Part shown: positions 24,327 to 36,500 of the stretch, in pieces
Numbering within the stretch: position 1 is the stretch's first letter
How the letters are laid out: each line of letters begins with the position of its first letter
Source: Dromaius novaehollandiae
Taxonomy: Eukaryota > Chordata > Aves > Casuariiformes > Dromaiidae
NCBI RefSeq assembly: GCF_036370855.1
Contig: NC_088105.1
Span: forward strand, 11,289,619 to 11,353,618
Reading direction: 5' to 3'
Length of the DNA stretch: 64,000 nt
Notes under the pieces: model-generated
Seen by the model: only the letters and a program-made list of their open reading frames with translations
Database searches by the model: none
What the model was told of the DNA's origin: nothing
Program-made: the position numbers and the translations under genes

Positions 24327-24509
24327 CTAACTGAGCCTCCTCTGGGTTTGAGACAGCAGGTCTGTGTAAATTTTGGATCTCAGGAACCTGGGATAAGAGT
24401 CTTTCTCCATCAGGCTGTGCACCTTCCCCTGGGCTTGGTCAAAGCAAGAGAGAGAGGGCTCCTGCACATTTCTTCTTGTCAGCTCCCGTGTCTGGAAGTC
24501 TATGTTCAC
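24327..24509 (-). CDS. RGS8: RGS8 coding exon 5 with stop codon
   Basis: The acceptor is TTTCCCTAG. The exon encodes [40 protein letters not shown] and [19 protein letters not shown], then a stop. The ending QRRLS is the hallmark of RGS8. Confidence 0.96.
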   Translation of the reverse strand: MNIDFQTRELTRRNVQEPSLSCFDQAQGKVHSLMEKDSYPRFLRSKIYTDLLSQTQRRLS

Positions 24510-27500
24510 CTAGGGAAAGCAGCAGAAGAGAGTTTGGCACTGAGTAACTGGCTTATCTGCTTCAAATAGCATGTTTCATCTCAGCTATGGCTGTAAAAAC
24601 AACAGAACAACCAAGTGCCGCCTATCCTCATCCACGTGTAAAGCAGTGCCCCAAACTCTGTGGTCCTAGTGATCCAGAGTTATAAATCCTGGCCCAAATT
24701 TGCAAAAGTTGAACTAGATTTATACTGGTCTGAGCGCGCTCCTGAAATCAAGTTACTTTTATGCAGGCTCCTAGCATGAATTTATGTAGCAAATCTAGAA
24801 ATGCTAAGTCTGCCATAACATACCTTTCTCCCATTGTCCAAGATTCAGCTATTCTTTTTTTCTTCAATACATGCCCAATTTAAGGATGAATGAACTTTTA
24901 GCTGTGTTTAAACTATAAATAAATTCTTATTAAATGTTTTTAAACTATGTTGGTATAAAATAAATTGTTTGATTTTTCCCACAACAGCTTCATGTTACAA
25001 TAACTTATGCAGAGACATTAAAAAATAAACAGGCCTCATGTTATGACTAGCAGTTTGTTTGCAAAGCCAACACCATGAATTTTCCTGTTTTCCTTCTCTA
25101 GCAAAAAGCTAGCATTTGTTAGGGCTATTGTTTAAAACCTGGCTGAAAGGATGTTATTGTCATTATTATCCCAGCGTCCAAATTTAAAGAAGTCTAGAAA
25201 GTAAAGCTGTTTGCCTTAACTCAGATGACAGCAATATAGATTAGCTTTCTGTATCACTTACAGGTCATTTCATATTCTAGCATGCAAAAATTATGACAAT
25301 AGGACCCAATTTTAGGAAAGACCCCATCCAACTTGCACTCACATTTCCAATCCAGGCCAGAATCTGTCCTGCAGTTCTGAAAATCTCACCCCGCATTCAC
25401 AAACAACAACAGGGAGAGGGGCACTAAGGGCTCTGGGGATCAAGCTATGACCCGAGATACCCACAACAGCAGGTGTAAATCTGGGTACTTGCGCTGGCCC
25501 TGCAGAAGCCTCGCTAGTTCAAACATACAGTAAAGACAGTCCTCTTACAGGGATCCCCTCACAGGCACCTGTATCGTGATAAGCACCCATGCTATCTAGC
25601 TGGGCAATCACTGCAGGAGAGTGGGTGTACAGCGGAGAGCCACCGGGCGCCCTCCTGGTTGCGTTATTAATGTAGTAACGCAACTCGACATCACGACGCA
25701 GGATCTGACAATAACATCAGCCTGTCAGTGCTTTAAAGAGGACTTAAAGATTCCAGGCTTCAAGTTGTGACTGCACTTTTTGTTCAGCTCTGAGTTATTG
25801 CTTGCATCTTTTAGGAGGTCTAATTGAGTTTAGTGTTAGTCAGCAGATAAACACCCTTCCCTGGAGAGTCAACAAGTTAGTCATTCGTGGGATGTTCTTA
25901 TACAAAATGTCCTGTGAGAAATGAGCCCAGTAGCCTGCTTGGGGATTGATAGTAGATGAGAGGATCAAGCTGAAATACTTCTACGAAGCTGGTGGAGGTT
26001 CGGAGATGTAGGCTGCAGTCGCCAGTGAACTCACTGGCTATGACTAACTAAGTATCGTCAAAGTAGTTGCCCTAACTAGAGGATGAGTCACTGCAAGCAG
26101 AGACAGCTGCAGCAGACAGGACTGGCATTCCTGTAACAGGAAGCGTTCTCCTCCTTACTGGCTTCTCACCATCACCTCTGGGAGGGAAGAAAGAGCCACC
26201 ACACACACACCCCACCCCTAGGTCCCAGCTGGGGGGAGATGAGCTTGTTCCCTGCACCAGAAGGATGGTCTGCTTCCCTGGGGCGTTTGCCTACCAACCT
26301 CTCGAGGAGCCTGCACATCAATGAACTCCTCAAAGATTCGCTGGGCCTTGGATGCCAGTTTGGCCGCTGACCGGGTCTTCTTGAAGTCCTCACAGGCAAG
26401 CCAGAACTCCAGGTTCTCCTCGCTGAACTCCGTTTTCAGGAAAGCACGGAAAGCAGCCAGCCCATCTGCAAGGGAGACACTGGGAGTTACAGGGGGAGGA
26501 CAGAGAGGGCAGGAAGCAGTCTGTTTAATAGATATCCCTCCATCCCGCTCTGCCTGCTAAAGGCCATTTGATCCTTTTCACAAGCTCTGCAATAGATATA
26601 GCACAGTCTGCAATCCCAGGACTTGTCCTTAACTTGCACAGTTATATCAGCTGGAGTCTTGTGAGCTGCCATGAAGCCAATGGAGAGGCGCTATTGCTGT
26701 TGTTTTTAAAAACAGTGAGTCTTTTGCCAGCTAACATAGGAAAAGGCTTCTTTGGGATTGGCTTATCTAACCTTTGAAAAGTTCCTCTTGAAAATGCCAA
26801 GCTTCAATAATATGTTCTCTTTGCCACACCATCTTGTGCTTGTTAATGCCCCACTTTGTAATATCCCATTTGTCATTAAGAGAAAACTTTGATAAAACAT
26901 AGCATCTGTAGACTTGTCTCTTAAGCTTTCTGTAGCTTTGCTTTATTGCCTTGTGACATAATTTTAGTTCTTATTTATATACAGGAAGGATCTTAGAGAG
27001 TCTAACCGTTACAGCTACAATAAACGGGAGAGGGAAAGGACACAGCATAATTACTACTTGTCTAGTTAGTGGTAAAAGTCTTCTTATCACTTGTTAATGC
27101 TTAGCAATTGTGACATTTCAGTAATGTAATCTGAGTCAGCCAGGGCAGATTAGAAATATGGAAAAAATTGCTAGGAAATCTGTGTGTTCCTAAACCTCTG
27201 CCTAGGCATATTTACGGACACAGCTATTGTTTTTTATTTCCTTTCCCTGAATGGACAAGCAGAGTTAACATAGCTGAAGGTTTTACACATGCCCTTTCTC
27301 CCTCTCTTACCATAAGGATGAAATTAGCTCTTAACTTATTACCAGTAACATGTTTCTAACTTTTCCTTTTTCTTTTTGTATATGGTCTGAGTATTTGTAG
27401 CTCATGACATGGAAACCTCCTGAGTCAGCATTAGCTATTTCCAAGTTAGTCTCTAAAAATACTTATGGAATTGGGAATGCACTCAGCAAGGCCACTCACA

Positions 27501-30500
27501 CTGAAAAGATGAGAGGAGCAAGCGTGTGCATGTGTGTGTGTGTGTGTGTGTGTGTGCACACACGCGTGCAGCAGAGATGGACAGAGGCTGAGGAGGGTTG
27601 GTAGGACTTAAATTCCTCCTGCAACGCTGCAAGGGGGCTATCGCACATTCACAGCGGACAGATCTGCATGCAGCTTTTGAACGTGGTGGTCCAGATGCAA
27701 CACCTAGCTCAGGAAATCCCTGCACCATGGTTTGGATGCCAGGAGAATATACAGAGAAAAGCTAATGCTTGCTCTAGCCTGCCAGGGATCTCTTCCTCCT
27801 CCCCAGGCCTCTGTTACTGCCACCAGCAGACAGGAGAGCGAACTGAGGGATTTTCTGCTCTGCCCCTGTGCAGCCAACACAAAGTTCGGCCACCGATACA
27901 GCTGCTCAGACTCCAGCAGTCCTTGAAAGGAAGAAACACTAACGATGCCATCGAAAAGCACAGGAGTAACCACTGGGGACTGTGCCTGCTGGCAGTGTGT
28001 GCATGTATAGCCACCCCCACACGTATAAGATATGTATCTTCTTCACTCCGTGTCCTGATCTTATTCCTGCTCCTCTTTTGATTCTGATGATATTTTAGGA
28101 CATTAGCATATTTTTTAGCTCTAGATCTTGAGCCTCAGGATGGAGAAATTGCCCCACGTACAGGAACAGCAACTGACAATCCTGTTTCTGGGCATAAGTC
28201 AGTGGAGATGTCCATCAGTCCAAATTTTCAAAGGGAAAGGCAGAAAAGGTATTAGGCCAGGTGGGACCAACTGATGAGCTAAAACACTCCCATTTAGGTT
28301 TCTCAACCTTCCTTCACAGATTCAGTTCACTGATGGGCTCTGCCATGCTAACTGCTCATCAACACATTGCATTGCAAAGAGCTGATGCGGTACAGCAGCC
28401 AGTAACTGAAATGGGCATGCCCCTGCCTCAGCTACACTTGCTTCTTCCTGCCAGCCCCAGGAGAACAAGAGCGAGCTGTGTCACACCAGCTGATCCTAAC
28501 ACTTCTTAATTAATGCACCCGTAGAAGGGATGATCAGGGTTTCTGACTGCTACTGTGGGCAGGGCAAAGCCAGGGCTTCTCCATGAGCACTGCAGAGCAG
28601 TTAACAGTGCAAACTGTACATTCAAGACTGGGGCTTTAAGCCCTGCACAAGCCTACAGAGCAGAGAGGACCAAAGGCACCTCCAGGAGCAGAGTACCTAT
28701 CAGGAGCATGCTGTCCCTGGCTGTTTTGAGCATCTCCATGGGTGCATAAATACGGTGGAATAGAGGAATACTTTAGGTCTGCTCCACTTCCTGAAATCCA
28801 GGAGATACAAAGATATTGCAAAACCTGTGTCCCCTCCACTATTTAATGCCTATCAAATTCACAGGGCCTGCATGGAAGCAAGGGGAGGACTTGAGAACAG
28901 ACCCAGGAGTCTTTACGGGAAGGAAAAGGAGGGACATAATGGTGGACTGACAGATTTCAGAAGGAAAAAAGTATGAAAGTGAAAAAACAGTGATTCCCGA
29001 AGACGTGTGCCATTTTATATATCATCAGCTCCTAGGATGTTTGACGTTACATACTCCAGCATTCAAATACACTATTACGACCATAAAATCGCTGCTGCAT
29101 GTCCCTGCAGAAGTCTTGCCTCCCCTTCTCTGTCCTGACCTTTTTCTCCCCTTTCCTCTGTGACAGCCCCAGAGCCCCAGCACTGACAGAGGAACACTTA
29201 CCAGAAATAGCAGCTCTGCATGGCAAATATAGTATCTACAAAAAATAATATCTGCTAGAAGAAATGGACTTCTTCATGACTGATGAGGTGAGAAAGGCCT
29301 TTGCTTCAGCCCTGCCCCAGAGAGCAGCCCAGAGCGGTCACAGCAGCTGAGGCCAGGAGGTCTCCACATGATCTGCCTCCTGCTCTCACATCAATCAGCT
29401 GCTTTTTATTTTGAAGTAAGTTTAGATAGAGGATAGATAAATAGTATTTGGCTGTGATCCACTACTTTATACATTCCTGTCCTGCCCTCCTCACGGCCTT
29501 TGGGGGCTGGAAGTGATCGGCACAGATCTGAGAAGACCTTGCAGAGAAGGCTTGGGACACACAAGAGGTCATTTTCAACTCGAGGCTGTCCTGCACTCTG
29601 CAGATGCACCTTTATCCTTTGACTGCTTGCCAGCATTTACAGCTGTGCCTGGGCAGCCGGAGTTCAACCTCAGAGAAGGGAGACCAGATGACCGCGTGGC
29701 ATTAAATCAGTGCCACACTGCTGTGCTGCCCATCAGTTTATCGTGACAATGACAAATCCAATTGAAAGGTCAGGAGGGCAGGTAGGTGCAAGGACTGCCA
29801 GCACCTGAGCTGGAATTTGACCTGCATGTTGATTTTAATCTCCTTGTACACACGAAGGCTATCAAGGAAGCATCAAGCATGAATGATCAGGATCGGCGTT
29901 TCAAAGTTCACCTCACCCAAAAGGACAGCTTTTTTGCAACACGGGGCAACCAGCACTGGGTTGCAATGCGATATGAACAGAAGACATTGCCTACTGTGTC
30001 AACCTCCTGAAACATCTTGGAAGATACATGGAGCATCCGAGAAGTGTGATTCCAAAGGAATGTGTTACAGAGAAAGCACAGAAATGAAAAGCAGGACTAG
30101 AAGTCTTCAGATGTGGCAGCATAGGATATCCCCAAAATACATAGCCTAAAGGCATGACCATTCAAGAAAACAGAGATGTACTGCTTTAGATGCATGGCCT
30201 TTAAGAAAGCTATCAGTCACTTAATCAGGAATTTGATGCCAGAGAGTCATGAGCCTTGCTTGAAGCCAGAGGAGTAAATCACTACTGACGGACCAGATAA
30301 GAGGAAGGCAAAAAAATAGAGCCCTTCTACTGAGTGGGAACATCACAACCTGTTAGAGGAGCAGGAGATATTTGCCTTTTACTTTTGCCATGTAAGTAAA
30401 GCCTCAAAAGGACCATGCTCTGCTGTCCATTCAAACAGACCAAGTGAATGCACGAGAGGACTGTTGCGAAGGATTGTACAAGTATTTCTAGATAACCCCA

Positions 30501-33500
30501 TCACAACATCTTGCAGTGCACTGTACAGATATAACCCTACAGCTCACCTGTGAATAAGACAAATACTAGAATTTGTGTTTTATAAACTGTCAAGCAGATC
30601 AGTGACTACAGAAGGATCAGGATTCAGATGTTTCTGACATCCAGTTCAAATGCTGTCATTTAGGACAGGGAGAGTTAATCCTTTACAGCAAGAAAGGTTG
30701 TGGAAGAAGGGACTTAACTGGCAAGTGCAACAAAGGTTTTAACTAAGACAGACCTCAGCCAAACAAGGAAGGTCTGAGATTAGTTTAAATCATTCAGACA
30801 GACAGTTTAATAACCAAGCACCTAGCCAATGTCAGAATGAGAAAGCTATCAACAAACATTTATTTAATGCATACATTTCACGCTATCAGGGCAATCAGCA
30901 CTTTATGTAGGAAATAAAGATAGACTCCTTGTGGCTAGTAGATGAACGGATTAGCTGTATGGAGCATGTTGGGTCCAGGGCTGAAGAGACAAGGTCACAA
31001 TGCTCTGTAGAGCATACGGATATGCTCTCACTGCTGCTTAGCATTGCTTTGGTGAATGTTAGCTGCCTGTCACTAGCACAATGCTAATGCTAATGCTGTT
31101 CTGGCTTAGAAAGAATCGGGAGTAGGATGGGATATTCCTGTGCTGTGTGGGAAGATGAGCAGTGTGTAGACAACAGAGAGAGGAGGAGGACAATAAAATT
31201 TGGGCGGAAGAGTACAGAGATTGCAAAGGACGGTGAAGGGGAAAAATAACCCTCGAGACGAAAACGGAAATTCAGCGCAAAGGTTTTCCACATCTGATGC
31301 TTCACTGAAAACTGACTAAGGGCTGAGGACAGACTGTCCTGCTGGATTTTGGACAAATGACAAGCCATGTGTCCAGCCCCGCGAGGGATGCAGAATGAGA
31401 CATGCCATTGCCTGTATTTCCCTCTAGCAGCCTGTCAAAAGGAATCTCCATCTGGCTGACCAGACTGCACCTCCTGGGCACGGGTACAGAGCGGGAGATT
31501 ACTCCTCTGTTACTCACATGCATGTGAACACACTCTGCAGACCACACTGAGCTCCAGTTCCCTGGGAGCCACTGCTAATCCACGCTGGCACAAAATGGGA
31601 AAAGATGCCAAAATCTAGCATGTTAAAACCACTTCTTTTGCTCCCTGACCACCCAAGAAAGCATGCTACACACAATCCTGTCTCTTGCTTTCTCAATTCT
31701 CTGCTGTGAAGTGGGATCAAACTCCTTTCTCCTGCTGCCTGCCATGCTCAGAAGCCCTGACCCCAGGGAATACTGCTGCGCTGTGCTGAAACGAGTGTCT
31801 CAGTCAGCTTCAGCCAAGATCCTGCTGCAGAACTGGGACTGACTGGCTGACCCTATGGTTTTGAGTTGATTTGTTTCACCCATTAGCAAAAGCAAAGACA
31901 ATTGCATTGCACTGACCTGCTCATCTGAGACCATCAATGAAGCTGAGCTGAACTGCATCCTACAATTTGACCTCAGTTACTCTAGCAGGGTCAGACTGAG
32001 GGATGCTGAAATCCCAGTGCCAGTACGAAAGAAAGGCGCCTGCTGCACAGGAGACTTCTCTGGATTCTAAAAAAATTGAATTAGACCACTCTCTTTATAC
32101 AGAAAAGCACTGCCCAGCCTGAGAATCCCTGGAGACATAAAGCTGCTTCAAAACCCAGGGTTTTTCAATACTCCACTCAAGATGCTACCAAGTAGCATGT
32201 CAGGATCAAACTTTACTATAAAGTTCATTTATTAAAGCAACAGGATCATAGGAATATTTAACAAAAATGAGGAAGTTAACACTGTCCGCAGAGTACATAC
32301 AATGCATAGTACCTGATCAGATCACCTCCATTTGGAGTCCTTTGGGAAACTCATGAAAATAAGAACTGGAAGAGTAAAAGTTGTTTGTCTTTCTCAAAGA
32401 GTATCGCAGCGGTGTGAACCTCCATGTACAAGAGCAGCCTGCACACCTTGGCACTTCAGAGAATCTTTTAGGAAACTCTGATTCACCTTCTTGCTCCTTG
32501 GAGCTCTCTTTCGCATCTGTCCAGTCCCTTGCAGTATTCTGCACACGGATTGCCCCATTTTCGGCTACCATACCCAGCTCCTGAGTCCTACTTGTGCACT
32601 TTGTTTTTTCCAAATAATGGATTGATGGAAGGGGAAAAAAAACCCACTGTAACATTGACTGTGACAGACTGTGCCAGATTCTTAACTCCCTGAAATCAGC
32701 ATAGCAATCTCCCTTCCAAAAATAGATGAAAACTGTCCATCTAGTGAAGGAGGAGTTTATGACAGATGTGTCAAGTAGAAACGCTCTACCTGCTAATGTT
32801 ATCAGCCACAGGGGAAATTCTCCCTAAGCCCAGCTGGTGCTTAGCCTGTGCCCCCAAGCATGAATTGAAATTTTCCCTGCCTAATATTGTTCACCTGCAC
32901 GGTCATAGAGAAGTTACACTGATACTGTTCTATCCTGTCCTAGATATAGGATATTAGCTGGCAGTTTTCACTACAGGCAGGTGAAGGCAGGCCAGGCACT
33001 GCTTTTCTTACTCTGAAATTTTGGTCAGATAAGGCACAAGGCCCCTTTACCTGCCTAACATAAGTACACATTCGTTAGCACATGTTTCTAATAGCAAGAA
33101 ACACAGATATGTTTTGTTCTGCTTTCATAACATGTCTTTTGCAACTCCTCTGTATTTTGGATGCAAGTATACATAACATGATGATATATATGCTCTTATG
33201 TCCTTTAAACCAATTAAATAAAACCGTCTGTTTGAACAGAGCTGTTTGTATGTGCATCATCATAACCAAATGCAGGCTTTGACTGTCAAACTAGCAATTC
33301 CAGAAACTTCAGGTGCAGAGCAGAGGTGATGTATTCCTTCAGAAAGTGGTTTATTAAACAACAAGTTTTTGTCACTGTTCACCAGATAATGTCACCATGA
33401 CTGCTGTTAAAAAAGATTAATTTAAATTCTAAAAATCATCTCTGTTGCTATTAGGAACTGAGTATTTTTCATCACGTGCCAGAGAGTTATCAGAATTACT

Positions 33501-36500
33501 TCCCTTTCTAGAGACAAGAAAAATATTGATATTTCACCTATCACTCTATAGGGCTAATTTATTAATAAAACAAATATTCTTGTGGTGGCTGTTGAATGAA
33601 GCAATTGTACTAAGGTTTGATATATCATTCACAGCAGTCAGCTGAAGAGGAACAATCTGTATGGTTTCAGTACCTAGATGTGCAACCTCACTGGCTTTTA
33701 TAACTGAAGCACTTTTGCTACAATCTGTACCTATTACGGAAAATTTTGACTTTTACACTGGTGGAGGAATAGCGGCTCAGGTTCAGAGGGAGAACTGTAA
33801 CACTGATGTGAATGCCTTGTCTACTTCCACTTCCCATCCCTCAGGCACCCTAGTGACTTTGGTGCATTTTTCCCTTCTCGTTTTGAATTTTGACAAAAGA
33901 AATGTTCCCTCTTAACTGTACTCTGAAATTTTGTTTTTAAACTGGTTGCAAGAGCAATGATCTCAACAAAATACTGCTGCTAAAATTATACCTTGCTTTT
34001 TCTGCCTAGGACAGCCAGCCTGTTTAAAGTTGTCAGTTAATTCCCTGCCAAAACTGTTGTCATTTCAGTAGAAATCCAGGAAAATCACATTTTATTTAAA
34101 ATAATAATATAATTCAACACTTATATTTTAAAATAAGTACAGAAAAACCTGAACTGGTAAGAAAGTCAGTCAGCTCCTTACTGCAATAAAATAGTTCACC
34201 GCCCACACTGACATCTCCTCAACCTTGACTCGTTCCTGTTTTATTCTCTAATAGAAATACATTAATGAATCTATACTGTGAGCTGTGCTATCTTGTTTAT
34301 AATTTCTCAGCATGAATATGTTAGCAAAGCAAAATAATATTTTCTAACAGAACTGATCCATTGAGTGGAATAAAGTGTGTTGATTATATGTTTGCATTGG
34401 GTTTCTGGATGTGAAACTTTCAGGTTTGCATTGGCAACTGTAAATTATATCCTGCTAAGTGCTACCATGCATGGTTTCTCTGGTGAGGACTGCTACAGAG
34501 CAAGTTGTTCAAGGTTACTGAACTACCCACCAGATATTCCACTAAAATTAACAGGAACAGTCTGCCAGATTCACTAGATGGCTTTGAGAATTTCAGCTGC
34601 TGTGTTAGCTTGAACCAGAACATTTTGCAAGAGGATCACATTGATAGGAAGGGGAATATTTTCTTTTTTTTCTTTTTTTTTTTTTAATTTACCTAACCTT
34701 TCCAAATGTGAAGCTAAAATACTAATGCCCATCAGCATAACTTCAGTGGAGTGACGAGTGGCATGAACGGTGTCCCAGGGGAAACCCTCCTCCGCTTCCT
34801 ACAGTGTACTGTTGCCCTGTAGCAGCACGCAATTGCACGGCAGCTCAGAAGAGCAGCTGGAGGGAAAGGGCTTGAGAAACAAGCTGGTGTCACGAAACGC
34901 AGGCAGCTTTAGCAAGCAGAGAGCCTGCCATTTGCTCTGGGAAAAGACTAAACCCAGGGGCACCTGCCAAGGTAAGGTACACACGGATACAGCCTTGGCA
35001 TCGCAGAACAGTTAGGAGAACCTCTGACCAGCAGCAAGGCATCCAGTGCATCCACAGGATTTGGAGAAGGCCAGAGCATGACTTCATACAACTTATCAGC
35101 TGCAAGTCAAGAGCAAGGCTCGTAAGGGAACCCACGGAAGCTCTCTCCTCACCTTCTAACCAGAGGACAACACCTTCCTGCAAATTACCGTCTCCGCTGC
35201 CCAGTGGGGAGTAAGCAATGATGGAGGGTCCCAAGGGACTCTCTTGTGCTCTGGAGTGCATGCTTTGCTTGCCCTATCTATGATCCCTATTTGGGCTATG
35301 GGGAATAAAAGGTAGAATTTCATCTCTACTCACATTTGTGGGACAAAAGGACATCAAAAGAATCCGCCCATCTTGTAGCCTCTTCTGTTGATAATCTTCT
35401 GAAAGAAAGGAAGAGACAAACAAACTGCAGACTACACACAGCTGCCAGTCCCCTCTGGGGCTGTTTGACAGGGATACCAAGACTGGAGTTCTTCTCATCT
35501 AACTTTGGATGTCTACAGCATAGAGGTCTCCAGGTGAGCAAGTCACCCTGGGCTCCCTTTAGAGTCAGTAAGGAGATACAAAGGGCTCTGTTCACCTCAT
35601 CCTCAAGTAGGCAGATAAAATAGGCCAGATGAATCACCCTAAAAGAGGCCAATTTTTCTTCATTGATTCTAAACAGCATCCCAGGGAATGAGTTCAGACA
35701 CAGACATTTACACTGTAAATGTCAAAAGTTAAGTGAAATGAAACCCACCCCTGCAGAAGTGTTTATTTCTCTCTCCTGACTTTAAGGGAAAGTTTAGATC
35801 TTTAGCTCAGATGTAAGCAGCAACCCGTGATCAAATGAATCCATCCACCTCATCTTAAATCAGGACTCTGGATGTCTAAAGTATATTCCCTAAGTGTTGT
35901 GTGAATGAATATAGGACATATTGGTAGTGTTTAATAATAAGACTTAGCTAAGGAGGGCTATGACCTGAAATTGCCGGTCACCTCTTACACAGAGTCAACT
36001 GCTCAGACTTTGATTTTCTATTATAGACGGGTAACTGTCCTCAAACACGTGCAGACATGTCCCATGTACAGCAGTGCAGACAGTATGCAAGTCTTCTATC
36101 AGGGATGAATATTAATGGTCTGGGTATTTTCTAAGAGAGCTGCTGCTATATCTGCTTTGTTCTGTTTTCCTCCTTCCTCGTGGCTACAAGAATTGGGGTT
36201 CAAAGCCTATACAAAGTACAATAAAAGGAAGATAATAGAAGTAGAGGGGGTAGGTGGGCAGGGAGGGGAAGGACAGAAACGGGGATGGGGTGGGATGCTG
36301 CAGCTATACTCACTTCAAAGCCCGGTTGGGCTTGTCCGGAAGAATAGCTGTGAAATCATTATATGAGTCTGATTTGTGAGACAGGCAGCCCAGGCGAGTC
36401 CTCATCCCTCTGTTCCTGTGGTCGATGTGGGGGAGCAGGGGTGTGAGCAGGGGAAAACCAAAGAAGATGATTACAAATCTAGCCAGAGTCACAAAAAAAG

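Noticed and set aside
32317-32655. 112-codon minus-strand ORF in the long RGS8 intron
   Set aside because: No recognisable domain, no good splice borders, and the length is within chance for a 64 kb window read in six frames.
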